A stretch of DNA of 64,000 nucleotides from Botrytis cinerea B05.10 (lineage: Eukaryota > Ascomycota > Leotiomycetes > Helotiales > Sclerotiniaceae): assembly GCF_000143535.2 (NCBI RefSeq), contig NC_037316.1, positions 682,001 to 746,000 of the forward strand. Direction: 5' to 3'. The position numbers and the translations under genes are program-made. How positions within the stretch are numbered: position 1 is the stretch's first letter; each line of letters opens with the position of its first letter. The notes beneath the pieces were generated by a model. It was given only the letters and a program-made list of their open reading frames with translations. It was not told the origin of the DNA and searched no databases. Shown here in pieces: positions 32,961 to 45,859 of this stretch.

Positions 32961-35421
32961 ACCCGCTTGCTTCTGATCCTCTATTTTCGAAGCGTCGTTC
33001 CGCCTAAGTTAAGCGGCTGAGAAGATGTTGTGATGGTAGATGCGGAGGTCGTGAAGGTCTTTCCCGAATAGATTGAGGCTTGGGACCAAGGGAAGGATTT
33101 GGATTGACAATCAGCGGATGAAATCTCGACCATGGAAATTAAAAACAATTGCGCCAATTGATCGAAAGCCGAATATATTAAATTTCAACCAAGGAAACGT
33201 CTTTCAACGTGTGTTGAAGGCGGTGTTGAGAGATGGTGGTGCAACGTAGTGTCCAAGGGAGCACATTCGAATGCGTTGTCGTTAGGGTTGAAACTCGATG
33301 ATTGATGGCACAATTTGAACCAAGTATGTTTTAATATCTATACCGACCACGAATATAAATGGCACAGATCAATCGTAATGATATGGTCTATACTTGTGGG
33401 ACTGCTGGTGGACAAGAGAGGATTCGACAAAGAGAGTAATGTAAATCCGTCCGTACTTTTAATGGACTTTGTACTGGCTGGGCTGAGGTTGATCTTGAGA
33501 TGAGAGAGAGTCTTCTGCGTGGTAAGCCAGTGGAAGTGGAACGGCGTGGGTCGTGGGTCGTGGGTCGTGGGTGGATTTTGCTCATTGGAGTTAATGAACT
33601 TTTGGGTGGTCTCAGTCATTATTGTGATCATGCCTGGTAAGCAGGGATAATTCATTAATGAAGTAGACAGTAAGGATGTTGAAGAACTTTAAAGTGGAAA
33701 GAATGGATGATCATTTGGGATGTTATCATGAATGGGGTTCACCAGTTCTGTCTGAGACGCCATTCAGAGTTTGTCGTGGGCGTGGGCGTGGGCGTGGATG
33801 GAGATGGAGATGTTGGTGTTGGTGTTTTGTGTGGCTGCAAACAGACAATCGTGGATATATGGCAGAACGGTCTATGTAGTATTGGGTGTTGGGTATTGGG
33901 TATTGGGCATTGGGCATTTCAGTCAAGTAGTTTATTGTTACTCCTTTACAGATAAATCGAGGGGTAGATCTATCGCTGCCATCTGTTCTATCTCTCCCGT
34001 GCATGTATGTGCTATCACCACCTATCGAAGTATCAGCACCGCTCGCTCCTAAGTCGAGAAACCATTTCAGGTCGTCGTCGTCATGACTTGTTGATAGTCG
34101 AGAATTGCGAGAGACTGTCAGCTCGGATTGAGATCTCTCAATCTCTATTTTAACATGTTAGCACCAAGCTGATAAGGCGAGCTTAATGAGCGAGCCGCAG
34201 TGCATGAAGTTTAAGATATCAGGGGGGCGGGCGTAAGTTCTGGTATCGATGGTTTGATGGACTGACTGAGCTGGTGATGGTGGTGGCGGCGGTGGAACTG
34301 TCATGTAGCAACAACATTCTATCTACATCTCAAGCATCTAGGTAGTGTCGCCATCAACACCCAAGCATCTCATGTGTGATCGCCTCGTTGCATGCTCCCA
34401 TTCTCGCGATGCCCATCTCTCACTATCGGAAAGTCGCAACATGCGAATTACAGTTTCTGCACCGTGAACATTCATTCGTCTCATTGACCTGAGCTGAACC
34501 CATCTGTCTAGCTTTATCAACACCACATCAGTGCATGCATGCCACATGACCTACTTTGTCACAAATCATGCTCTCTCAGCAAAACCTACCACATGATATC
34601 ACGAATCGTTGGAATCGAGAACCCACTCCACCATCTGCATAAAAGGGGGGGCGAGAAACTTCACTTGTTATTGTTATTACTCGTGCCGTGCCTCGCCACT
34701 AAACAGTCTAATACTACCTAATCGCCTCCCTTTTGTTATCGCGATAAGGCCTCCTAACAAACATTTTCAACAAAATACATCATTGCTATGCTCGCCAAAA
34801 TCGGGAGCACGATCGCGAGCTTTCAATAGTCCAAGGTTAAACTAAACTCAAGGGCTTAAGCTAAAATACTGGAAACAGATGGCTGTGCATCTATTTTTCT
34901 CGTTTCAAAATCCTCCAACTTGTTACCCCTTACATTTCGTACCTCCCGTAGCTTCTTTAGGGTTTCAATGTCGAAAAGCGCAGTACCTTTTCATCCAGAA
35001 CAATGAAGCGAAGCCAATCCGCATTAATCTGGTAGAATACATCTGAAGTGTCTGTTCTCTAAAAATAGTATGGAGCCAAAGGGCCCAGTGTTTCGAGATC
35101 CAAGGTTTTGTCTCGGAGTGGAGCTTTGATGTAAGCGAATCATGCGTTCATCTCCCCTCTCTTCAATTTCCAATTGCAAACCTAACAAGGAGAAAATAAT
35201 GGAAATAAATATCCTAAAATTTTGAAGCGGTAGGAAAATAGTACAATTACTATCGTGTTCCTTCCTCCCATGCCCAATCTATATCTTACAAGAGCATTCA
35301 TCTATGCGTTTTACTTTCTGCATTCTCGTACTGGACGACCATGAGTTTCCTTTCCCTTCCATGCCCTTTCTCCTCTCTTTTATATATACACAACACAACC
35401 CTCCTTCATCTAACCGCCCAC
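32961..35421. promoter_or_regulatory. Long intergenic region upstream of the Cdc4-like gene
   Basis: 2.46 kb with no supported gene. It contains short G/T-rich tandem repeats (33546-33574, 33776-33799, 33880-33919). Its length suggests a long leader or complex promoter for the Cdc4-like gene, which is inference. Confidence 0.4.
33546..33919. repeat. Cluster of short GT-rich tandem repeats
   Basis: Three imperfect minisatellite-like tracts: GTGGGTC units at 33546-33574, GTGGGC units at 33776-33799, and GTATTGGG/GCATTGGG units at 33880-33919. All are G-rich on the plus strand and could form G-quadruplex-like structures. Confidence 0.8.
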
Positions 35422-36753
35422 TCAATGGTCATGACCAAATTGTGTTAATAGAGGGATCAACATTCCCCCAACCGCCGCGAGCGTGTCCCTCATTTGCGGT
35501 TTCGCTTGTTTACGTTGTGAAATGCCGTCAAGATACCCATTGGAGTTGGTGTGTTCATGGGAATGTACCCCCGAATCTTCTTGCATAGCATGCATTGCGA
35601 CGTATCTATTCACTTGTTATTAGCTCTGTTTGCGTTTGGATTGCTTGAAAAGAATTAGGGGTTGCTTACAGAAAAGTTCCACCGGAAAACAACAATAGCA
35701 TTCCCGTCCACCACTGTCCTTTGGCTCCCTCGATGTTCCCACCCCCTAAGATATTCACTAATAGAAACGTCGTGATGGCACCGAATGGAGCTGCGAGACT
35801 AAAGACTATGAGATGACCACGTGCAGCTCGTTTCGAAAGTCCTTGCTTCAGTAAGACGGATGTGAGTCCAAAGGCAGCAGGCGCTTTGTGGACCATGATT
35901 GCTATGAAAATGATAAACCCTAATTTCGTGTTGGATGTGGAGGCGGATGCGCCCATGGCTATTCCATCTGCCGATGCATGTATCACAAGCCCTGTCGTTG
36001 TAGCCAGACTACGACTTTGCTTTGGGCTCGGCGTGAGTGATTGGAAAAAGCCGTCTGATTCTTCATCAGACGACGAGATGTTTGATATTCCTTGAGATAA
36101 ATTGTTAAGGGAAATTTGCCTTGGAGCTACCGGAGCTTGTAATTTCTCGGAAGCATGTCTTGGAACTTTGTCAATTAAGAACATAAGAATGAACCCTAAA
36201 ATCAGAGATAAACCAATCCAAAATGTAGGTGATTCGTCCTCGTCGTGATGCACATCGCTTTCACCCGCTGGTTTCTCCTCCGACTTCTCTGGTGCACCAT
36301 TTTCCTTTTCCTCTGCCAGAGATTCCCTGGTGATAATCTCAACTTCCATCGGCTGCGAGGTCCTTGAATTCAGATGGGGACGTCTTCGGTTGATAACTGC
36401 TTTGTTCGAGTATGCGATTGTGTTGACTCCACCAACCCATGATAGCTCCGAAGTTCTCTCTTGAATCGCTATACTCCGTGCTCCATGAGCATGTGCCGAG
36501 GATCCTGCAGTATATACTGCTTCAATTCCTTCAGGTATAATAACAACCAACGAAGTCCCGACAAGTACTCCCATACCAATCGTAGATATCAATCGAAGCT
36601 GGGACGGCGATAAGGCCATAGATAGTGGAATTGCTCCAGCAAGAAAGCAACTGAATACTTCATCAGCATATCGAATACAAGTTTTGAGGAGGGAGATTAC
36701 CTCAAACACATTATCACGCTCAAAACGAGCAGCATAAATAAGCCGTCGAACAT
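35422..36753 (-). CDS. ZIP-family metal transporter (ZIP9/ATX2-like)
   Basis: Three exons: 36753-36701, 36650-35670 and 35605-35422; 405 residues. The first exon (MFDGLFMLLVLSVIMCL) starts the first membrane helix, which continues as SCFLAGAIPLSMALS. About eight hydrophobic segments are visible. The diagnostic ZIP helices IV-V read LVIHASADGIAMGAS and IFIAIMVHKAPAAFGL, with the His and polar residues of the metal site. A charged, His-containing cytosolic loop (HHDEDE) lies mid-protein. Best match by pattern is the SLC39A9/Atx2 branch, which moves zinc or manganese at Golgi or plasma membrane. The C-terminal loop SGVHSHEHTNSN is His-rich. Substrate and location are inferred from family. Confidence 0.9.
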
Positions 36754-37273
36754 CGTGAATGCCCTCTATCTGCAGTTTTAAAATCTACGTCGCAATCCTA
36801 TAAATACCAAATCAAAGGCAATATCACCGCTTCATTTCGAGATCAGAACCACAATAGGTAGAAAAGAGACAAGATAGTTTGTCGAGTCCTGGGAAAAAGC
36901 AGGTGAAAGATATTTTGCCTATGATTGCGCACTCCCACTCCCTTTATAAAGAAATTAATTCGTCACTCCGGGATGACAGATTTGGGGTCTTACTCAATGC
37001 ACGAACGAGGCTGAACTACCAGATTGAACTAAACTAATAACAAAGAGTGCCACAATGTTAAGTAATTTGTTAGAAATCCCTGTCAGTTCTGCGGAGAAAA
37101 CGCGTCTCGGCGGAAAATCACTCTACTCCCTACGCGATTTATTAAGCTCTGGTGAAGCTTTGAACTTGCTTGTACAAGAATATTTACAATTGGTCTCAAT
37201 TGACAACGACAATTGATCAACAGACCTATCTACCTTTCGCATTAACAGTATCAGCAAAATCATTGTCGCGAAG
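36754..37273. promoter_or_regulatory. Divergent promoter of the ZIP and Hat1 genes
   Basis: 520 bp between two divergent starts. No specific element called. Confidence 0.45.
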
Positions 37274-39024
37274 ATGGCTGGAATCGATTCCGATTGTAGG
37301 TGCTCTCGATTTCTTTCACCCAAAGTCTTTTTTTTATTGTTCCAGTCGATCGGTCGTATTCCTCACGCAATGTGATATCTATTGCTTCCCCCTCCAATGC
37401 TCCGTGTTGAACTATATGCGCCGCCGAGCAGTACTTTACGATGTCCAATTTCAAACTTCATGGACGCTAACATCATGAAATTCAGGGTCGTCCGATTCAA
37501 ATGAGGCCATTTACATCTCCCTTGTCACTCCGGGCGCAGAAGGCATAACCTCACTTCATACTTTCAATCCAAAATTCACATATCCCATATTCGGGGACGA
37601 GGAATCAATATTTGGATACCAGGGATTGAGAATCAACTTAAAATACAATGCCTGTGATATGCGACCTGGCCTACAAATCACCTACAACAAGAAGTTTAAA
37701 GCAGTCGGTGACATAGAACCAACAGACCTGAAGGCAACGCTGGAACCATTCTTACCAAAGAGTATGTTCACTTCACGAAAAGCTTCCAGGACTTGTCACT
37801 AACATCAGCACAGCTGCTTTTGAGAAATCAAGTGTTTTTGAATCGCATATTTCAGCTACCCCAGCAGATTGGCATCCACCAGGAGAACTCTTTCGCGCAA
37901 TTGAGGTCGGTGGAGAGATATTTGAAATATGGAAAGGCAATCTCTCGGATCCGGTAATTCAACAAACCATCAAGCGAGTGCAAACTCTAGTCCCATTGTT
38001 TATTGAAGGAGGAACATTGCTTGATCTGGATGAGTCGGAAGATGACCTTGGGCGTTGGACAGTATTCTTCTTGTACCACAAGAAGCCAGCCGCAGCCTCA
38101 TTTTTCGAGAAATCTTCATCTTACGTGTTCATGGGCTTTTGTACTGTTTATCGCTATTTTGTTTATACGCCTGCTACCCCTCCACAATCCCCCAATGGCG
38201 ACAAAATAGCTCCCGAGTTTACAATCCCTGTTGATGGTGTATCGTTTAACACGCTTCCATGTCGTTCAAGGATATCGCAATTTCTCATTTTACCCCCTTT
38301 CCAGAGCGGGGGCAAAGGATCACTATTCTACAACGCCGTATTCGACTACTTATCCAGCGACCCATATACAAGAGAAATCACAGTGGAGGACCCGAATGAA
38401 GCATTTGACGATTTAAGAGATATCAACGATCTGGGTCGTTTACTCAAAGACGAGCGTTTCCTTAAATTAAAATTGGACTCTAAGGTGAAAATTAACCCTA
38501 AAGGTCCAGCACCAGCCAAACTCTTTGATACCGATGCATACGAGAAGCTACGAATTCAATCTAAAATCGCCCCTCGACAATTCGCTCGCCTTCATGAAAT
38601 GTATCTCCTGTCTATAATCCCCCCATCCGCCAAAGCAGCCCTTTTCCGCGACACTGGAAAACCTCAAAAGTCTCTCCCGCCCCCCAGAAAAGAAGATGAA
38701 CATATGTATTATCTCTGGCAACTCCTTGTGAAGCAACGTCTCTATCGTCATAACAAAGATGCATTGGCGCAATTTGATCGTGGAGAAAGAATCGATAAAT
38801 TGAACGAGGCTTTAATGGGTGTAGAGGCTGATTATGGAAGGCTAATTGAGATAGTGGAGGAGAGAATTGAGAGGGAGAATCCGACTGTTGTTGGAAAGGG
38901 TAAGGGGAAGAGTGTGGCTAATGGAAATGGAAAGAGGGCTGTTAGTGAAGAGGACGATGAGGATGAAGATGATGAAGATGAAAATGAGGAGCCTTTGGCT
39001 AAGAGGTTGAAGTTTGCTTCTTGA
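37274..39024 (+). CDS. hat1: Histone acetyltransferase type B catalytic subunit Hat1
   Basis: Three exons: 37274-37295, 37486-37761 and 37814-39024; 502 residues. The 22-nt first exon (MAGIDSD) uses donor GTAGGT so that the next exon reads WSSDSNEAIYISLV, a typical Hat1 start. The acetyl-CoA motif is present: RISQFLILPPFQSGGKGS (about 252-269), then LFYNAVFDYLSSD and ITVEDPNEAFDDLRD, the catalytic-domain Glu/Asp region. The C-terminal ~50 residues are acidic with a basic end (GKGKGKS, then EEDDEDEDDEDE, then KRLKFAS). Hat1 with Hat2 acetylates new histone H4 at K5 and K12 before chromatin assembly. The short first exon would be missed by a simple frame search. Confidence 0.93.
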
Positions 39025-40380
39025 ATAGCATAGGTGATAATATGGCTGGTGTTGGATGGAAGAGGCACGTGTATTAAAAGTGGTATCGTAAATTGGTACT
39101 CACTATATCATGGAGTTCGGGTGTGATTGACTTTAGGGATGATATCAGGAACTGCTTGAAACCTTTGATTTTCGGATGGGAAAGAATTAATCTGAAGAGA
39201 AAGGATGAACATTAGAGTCACATAGTTCAACTTCAGATATTAGTACGCAACGAAATTCACACATTTCAATTTTTCTTTGCGCAAATTATTTAAGTATTCC
39301 CGTTTCCCTGAGTCTTTCCATTTTATGTTGTCCAACTATTTTTCCATCCCTCCCTCCTGCCCTTGCCCATACCCCTTTGCTCAAGGCCAAATCCAACCGT
39401 TCAGCCACGTTAACACCTAAACCCTCGTCCCATTAACCCTCACAACTCCCTTTCCAAGCTGCCCCGCCACAACTTTCTGGGAGAGGAAGAGCAGAAGTAC
39501 TTGTTACCGTCATTGATTCTTGAATATGGACTCGTTTACAATGTAGGGCTTACAAAATTATGAGAATCATGGAGGCACGCTGGACGGCGAGGACATTCTC
39601 GATGGGGCTTGGGGCTTGAGGCTTGGGGAGTGGGGAGTATTGAGGGAATCGAATATCCTAGAGAGGATTGCTATACTCATTGTCCCTATATCCAAATATC
39701 GGCGTTGGATCTTGCTTTTGATCCCTGTTCTGATCTGGTTTCCCCGGAAAGTTAGCAGAGCAGAAGACATTTATCCACAAGTCATTGGTATACTGGACAG
39801 ATGTGTATGAAACTTGAGTTTGACCTCTGCGGTATTACCGTCCGAGTGAATAATCAATAGATACAGAAACTTGGCACAGTCTGAAATGAATATAGATTCT
39901 CTGCGCATGTGGGAGAAGTGCATATCTATATCTCGCCGCAGCGCTTACAAGTACAGGTACGGATGACAGATGGCTCCTACTGTACTTGAGAAGCACATCG
40001 CTGCTTCCAAACAATAAATTGACCTATATTGGCATTGTGACATGTCCCCTCAAATTCATCTCCTCGAGTCAAACAAAACACACACGCAAACATACCACAA
40101 CCAAGAACTGTCAAGGTCATTTCTGATTCCGCGTTTTCGACTCAATAGTTCATATTGATTATCTAGTTTTTCGGTCAGAGTTTCTGTCAAGGCAAGTGAT
40201 TCCAATACATCCTTGAAGACTTCCTTACATATCTCCTGTTTGGAATATTGAAGTTCTAACCTTGAAGTAGGAAGTCAAACAAAGCTGCCTTCCCCACCAC
40301 ACCACAATCCCACCAAAATACTGCCACCGCTCCACCGCCCAAATCTCACCCAATCAAGCGTAGTGCTTCAAAACTACATC
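39025..40380. other. Intergenic 1.36 kb, promoter of the Ctk3 gene
   Basis: No supported gene. The last 100 bp before the Ctk3 start are C/A-rich with few G, typical of a fungal leader. Confidence 0.4.
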
Positions 40381-41418
40381 ATGGATCCAGCCAGACCAGC
40401 TCCACTGCGCAACAGTAGACTTCTCAATTCCATTGAAGAGCCGACTTTTCGCGCAAATCTACCAGATCCGATACCAGCCAAGCCGCTCAAAGGGAAGGTT
40501 AAGTCAGCGCCAACAGAGATGGACCCCTTCGAAGTGCGCATTCGCTTTACGCAATATTTGCAACATTTGAATGCAAGTGTTACGAGTGCGAATAAGACGG
40601 CACAATATGCGTTGAAATATAGAGATATGGATGAGGATTTGCATAGTTGCATTCTAGAACAACTGGAGAAAGTACGTCTATGAGTCTCTTACTTTGTGGC
40701 TCGAGATTGATTCTATGGGAATCGAAAGAATGATGCGCAGTTTCTGACAGAATCTGGTTGCGACTTGGGTTGTTGAAAAGAGTGTAGCTGACCTGAAATT
40801 CAGAATTCTATGAACAACAGAGCAAACATCATGTTTTTTATCGAAATTTTATGTGATATGGCATCGAGAGAAGGACACGACGATTATGTGCGCATGATGC
40901 AAAGAGACATTCTACGGGTAGTTGATGCAGTTGCGCCAGAAGATGGATCCGGAGCAGCAAATGTCAAAGTAGTGCGCAAAGTTCTCCAAGGTCTTCAACA
41001 AAAATCCTTCCTCTTACCACAAACTGTCACGGAAATCGAAGAATGTCTCAAGGAACGCGACACCCAACCCGATGCACTCATGTCTTCTCCGCCCGCAAAC
41101 GAAGCCAATGGAAATGGAACTTCACAACATGCTACTCCCAAACAAGCTAAACCAAACGGGGTCGCGAGATTGGATAAGAGGCAGATTGAACAGAGAATTG
41201 AAGAGGATCGCGAAAGACATAAGAGATTGAGAGAACATATCTGGGCTGTACCGGCCACGGGTCCTAATTCGGAATTCGATAAACTGTGGGATGAAACGAG
41301 CGATTTGGGAGATGATGATATGGATTTATATGAGGAAGAAGCCATGGAGAGAAAAGAGGCCGGAAGGGAATGGTTTAATGAGCAAGTTCATAAAAGTAGA
41401 CTTGAGGGTCAATCTTGA
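40381..41418 (+). CDS. ctk3: CTD kinase subunit gamma (Ctk3)
   Basis: Two exons, 40381-40671 and 40804-41418; 301 residues. The N-terminal CID-like domain starts at MDPFEVRIRFTQYLQHLNAS (about 36-55) and continues through YALKYRDMDEDLHSCILEQLEK, across the intron, to NSMNNRANIMFFIEILCDM, the family hallmark. The second half is a linker (Asn/Gln/Pro) followed by helical RLDKRQIEQRIEEDRERHK and EREWF-like sequence. Ctk3 pairs with the cyclin Ctk2 and kinase Ctk1 to phosphorylate Ser2 of the RNA polymerase II CTD during elongation. The start ATG is the first after an in-frame break; the open frame at 40363 begins with a non-ATG codon. Confidence 0.92.
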
Positions 41419-42768
41419 ATGGAGGGTTAGTTTTTCCCGGTCATGGCGTTAAAATTGCATTATATGGCGGAGTTCGTGCATTGGCGTTCTACGGTTATTC
41501 AGGTATACCGGGGATCATTATGTGGCACATACTTGGACGGCGTGGTTATAAATAGGTTTCAGGACTTTTGCATCACACGACTATATAGTCTTAGTGCTCA
41601 TTTGTATGGACAGCACTGAGGAGTCGGCACATAAAATGCGGTAATGTCGTTTTTATCAAACAGAGATTTCGTGGTAAAATCCCGTTTTCAATATGGAAAC
41701 AGGGAATGTGGGACCTTTAAAATCATGGCAACTATCTCGTTAAATAAGCAATCTCTCAAAATCATCTTTGGTTACCCTACAGATTTACTGTTCCATTCAA
41801 GGAGTGCAAGTATCGGGCAATGTATATGTTTTTACCAGTGTATGCAACATACCCATCTCCCATGCGACATCATCTTCGCATCCAGCCAAAAATTCAGCCT
41901 GTGAATCTTATATTTTGTAAAATATTCTCTTTCTTCTACATTTCCCTGTGTGTGTTTGAAAACTTTAGAAGTGGCTTGCGATGACGATTTAACCACCTTG
42001 AACCTCGCAGTTACAGGTCAAGTAGTTTGTTATGCATACTATATGCTGGCTTGAGTATACGAGTGAGAAGCCGACAGAGATACAATATCTTCAGTTGTCA
42101 CCTACCATTCGCTTTCTATAATAATATGGCTGAGCGTGATCAATTCTTTTCTCGATGTGTCTTTTTGGAATTTATCTTGGTGTAGCTGATATCTCTTTAC
42201 GAATCTTGGATTGGTATTTCTCTAGGTTTCAAATTACAATTGGTTGTTAGTCCGCTTCTGCGAGTTCGTCAGAAAGTTAAGGAAAAAGGAAAATCACTCT
42301 TGTGGTCAAGGCTGACTCTTCCTCTTTAATCTTGATCAATTCAATGTTTTTGTCTTCGTTTTGTACTTCTTCTTTATGTATGTATGTATGTATGTATGTA
42401 TGTATGTATGTATGTATGTATGTATTGATAACAGCACTTTTGAATGGACAATCAAAGGAATTACTATATTTCACAAGAATCAAAATCTTAAATCCTTTAC
42501 GTAGAGCTTCTTCCTAGCATCAAAAAATATTGAACGGGTCGAGAGCTAGTAGCGACTCTTTTTCACAGATTTTTAGGCAACGATATAATACTGGTCTATG
42601 TGAGGTAGACGAAGGATTATTTTAAAAGGCGGTGTTCTGTCCTTTGATCTTCTCCTCGATCCTGGATTTCGAACCAAACTCTTTATCTTCCCAATTCCCT
42701 GTTTTTTCTCCGCAGATGTCTCAGACACTGTGGAGTCACCAGAATCTTCGTCTCGAGAATATTGAGAA
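41419..42768. other. Intergenic 1.35 kb with a tetranucleotide microsatellite
   Basis: No supported gene; the only feature is the ATGT repeat at 42376-42424. Small frames on both strands across it are artefacts of the repeat. Confidence 0.45.
42376..42424. repeat. Microsatellite (ATGT)n, about 12 copies
   Basis: Pure tetranucleotide repeat over 49 bp. It also produces open frames of Met-Tyr-Val-Cys or Ile-His-Thr-Tyr repeats, which are not genes. Confidence 0.95.
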
Positions 42769-44209
42769 TTATGATCCTGCAGAAGGTGTGGGTATCGACG
42801 AAGAACTGACAGTCACATCTTGGGCACGTTGTTTGCGGGTAGGTACTGGATTTGACGAAGTTGGCTTCCTCAAAGATGACGCTGGGTTTGATGCTGAATC
42901 TCGTGTTTTGTTGCTTTGCCCTTGAGAAAGAAAATTTGTTTTTGGGATCTTGGGTGATCTCTCACGACCTGTATGTGAACGCGGCAATAGTTTATCGCAC
43001 AATTTGAAACTATTTTCAAGGGTGCCATGGTTAGATATTTCTTCCTCCCAGTTTCCTTGCAACGCTTGTCGTTCCCTTCTTTTATCAGTTGCGTTTTGAA
43101 GATGGTCGTCTATACGCTTGTAGATATCATACCGCCGACCGCTTGGTGATTTATCAGGTTTTGTTTGAAGTTGTTGCTATAAATTTTCTGCGCTGTTCAC
43201 CTAGTGCTTTTTGGGCCTGTCGTTTGCCCTCTTCTAACTCGGAAGCTGTAGGATGGAAGTAGTGGCAGGATGGTTCAAGAAGCGCTATAGCGGGTAGTTC
43301 AAATAAAATCTTTCCTACCCATGCTTCACGTGAAGTTCCATTCAGTTGTAGCAGTCCATCGGCAAGTTTAAGACAATCACTATAGCCCTCACCAGCATTA
43401 GCATCGCATACCGCTCCACTCATCACACTTCTCGCTTTAGCAAGCACTCTTCTTCTCTGTTTCTCAAAGTTTGAAGATCCGTCACGACGCAATTCTTTAA
43501 CTAGGCCGGAGACCTTAGATTTGCTTTTACTGAAGTGCAGTTCTTTTTCCTCGATGTCGCAATCTTTTAATTTATCATATATCTTGCGCTCACACGCTTG
43601 ATCAAAATTTGCATTATCCTGATAACGGCGAGGTATTTTAGAATTGCGTCATTGGTGCAGAAGATTGGAGTGGCTTTCGAATCGTGCTTTCTTTACGTTA
43701 GATATCTCCTGATGGAAATCGAGTTTGTAGGTTCTTGCAGCTAACCATAGCCAGAACTCTTCAGTTTCAAGTGTCTACTCAAGATCTCTTATTAGAATTT
43801 GTCATTCGGAGAATTATGAGTAGATACTCACTTGATTCGCCATTCATTCTTTCTTTCCATTTATAGAGATCATTGTATTCTAAAACCGCTTACCAATGGG
43901 TTCCAAGATCCGACTTATCTAGAGATTCGTCCACATAGCCGCACATGACACTAAACCATCTATCAGTGAACTCACACAGAAGATTATAGGTCTAATGCAC
44001 AGAAGCTTCGCTCTGTTCATTGAGAAGATTGACTCGAACAACATTCTCGTAGGTCACATGAAATACAAGCCTCGCAACCTCCACAGCTTTGTCGGGATTA
44101 GCTTCGAAAAATTTCCGAGTGATATCACTGATTCTCCGTGTTTTTCATCTTTATCTCGAAAATAATAATAGTCTTGGGCGCTAGGTTGAAGAGCTAATTT
44201 GTAAAGCAT
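42769..44209 (-). pseudogene. Decayed gene of unknown function
   Basis: Protein-like sequence runs on the minus strand for 1.4 kb but changes frame and hits stops. From ATG 44209: ALQPSAQDYYYFRDKDEKHG, a frame change, then FFEANPDKAVEVARLVFHV and ENVVRVNLLNEQ. TAG follows at 43994-43992, then LLCEFTDRWFSVMCGYVDES and TAA at 43892-43890, then EYNDLYKWKERMNGE and a possible intron (donor GTGAGT near 43833). Then come TEEFWLWLAARTYKLDFHQE, another TGA near 43650, and the open segments 43492-43154 and 43062-42769, which need one more frame change near 43155. The pieces look like one protein of about 430 residues. I do not recognise the family. Real introns could explain some breaks, but not all. 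Confidence 0.5.
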
Positions 44210-45424
44210 GATGGCCAGGACCTGGTGGATTAAACTACTTTTGGAACATCTTCAAAGAGGAAATGCTTCCAACTATATAACTATGGATGGGCCATTACAG
44301 AATGCTCGTAAGAAAAATTATATTCTAAAATTGAGTTGGACATGCACCATAGCAGAACGTGTAAGTAAGCAAAATAAGCTGCACGGTAACCTGTCGATAG
44401 AGACGTTGGAGGTTGACCTGGGGGTCTCCAACACTACGTGCAATGCTTTTCGAACCCCCATTCAATCGAAATTATGGTCTATGTATGACAACAAACAATA
44501 TCTGAATTTGTGATGTTAAGGTCGAGCGGTGTACGATAAATCGCGGTCAAGTCCAATGGCTGACATGAAATAATTTTGATGAATAAGATATCAGCGAACG
44601 ATATCTTTTGATAATTGTTGTCAAACTCTATTTAACCTGTCGCTAAACAGTACATGCATGATATGCCTGAGTAGACCGAATCGGCTATTTTCTGGCCGAT
44701 AAAATTAGCCGAACCCTACTAGAGGCTCGATTTGGGAGGTTTGCCCCCTGCGCTTGTTTATTATATGACAGTCGACAGGAAAAGACGGCTACGAATTCAG
44801 AGTGCGTAATTTTTCAGTTGTGAAGAGACTGATGGTAGAAATTGTTATCGTGAAGTAGTTCTACACTTAACATAGCAGTAATGTACACTCGTAATAGTTT
44901 TTTTTGGTTTGTGCTCTGATTTTTGGGTGGAGATTCGGGCCTTATTCTTTTACCAGAACGAGGAGACATACGGTCGTAGAAATTTTCATCAGGCAAAGCT
45001 CAGGTTTGACTCGTGATGCGTTTGTTTGGTATTTTGAGAAATGTGATCATGCAATATGCGATATTCACTACCAAGTGAAATATTAGCAACTCTCCGCTGT
45101 TGAGTCAGTTGGCAGTCAATTTGCAACTTCTATGAAAATGATTCGCAGGCCAAAGCATTACTATAGAGATATCAATGCGGAAACATCGAATGAGGGAGGA
45201 CTGATAAAACGATTGGATTGGAAGGGTGGATATCTGTTGCTTCTTGGAGGTATGAGTATTCAACGACTTAGTTCTTCTCGCCCGAAGAGTTTGTACTCAC
45301 GAACACAGTATGCACATTTATGTATAATAATAAGTTTGTAACTACAATATATTTAATATAAAAAAACTCAGGCTTTTTGTTTAACAGTGATATCTTCCAC
45401 CAGGACTCCTCAACCTCCCCAACA
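44210..45424. other. Intergenic 1.2 kb; includes a block resembling those downstream of the other array genes
   Basis: The end nearest the array (about 45355-45405) carries the first copy of the shared block described in the findings. The frames at 44208-44513 (plus) and 44814-44996 (minus) are not supported. Confidence 0.4.
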
Positions 45425-45859
45425 TCATTGTTCAGTCAATAAATTGGATATTTCGGTTATATCCCTCTCCATACTGTTTATCCCGAGAGCAAGTTCTTCA
45501 ACTTGAATTTGAATAGCTTTAAGCTCTTCATCAATTTCATTGCATAATCCAAGATCGTCATTCGCGTGTGCTTGGATCTTGGCCGCATTCAATCTGGGAA
45601 TTCTAAGCCACAACCGTTCAACAGATTCCCGATCTTGCTTACTCTGAGCATCGAGTGTCTTCATCATGTCATCAAGATCTTTTCTCGCCTGTCGATATTT
45701 TGTTGAACTATCCCGCTTAAATTGGCGGAGAACCTTGGAATCCCTGACTAGTTCGTCGACATTATCTATTAGTATGTTAGAACAATTTGTTTCCTTATGT
45801 GTTGCAACAGAGTATTATAAGAACTTACTCGCTAAACTGTGTCTGCTAGATTCAGACAT
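45425..45859 (-). CDS. Small helical protein A of a tandem array, 123 residues
   Basis: Two exons: 45859-45829 (MSESSRHSLA plus one base) and 45765-45425. The phase-1 intron has donor GTAAGT, TACTAATAG at its 3' end, and is 63 nt. The protein is almost entirely charged helix, for example VRDSKVLRQFKRDSSTKYRQ, DDMMKTLDAQSKQDRESVER and the heptad-like IDEELKAIQIQVEELALGIN. No domain is recognised. It shares exon layout, intron phase, exact length and the RHSL motif with gene B next door, and layout with gene C, so I treat them as one family. Expression is unproven. Confidence 0.6.

Noticed and set aside
42277..42517. Frames with Tyr-Val-Cys-Met or Thr-Tyr-Ile-His repeats
   Set aside because: Produced by the ATGT microsatellite in both strands.
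44208..44513. 101-codon plus-strand frame
   Set aside because: Antisense to the start of the decayed gene and without recognisable content.
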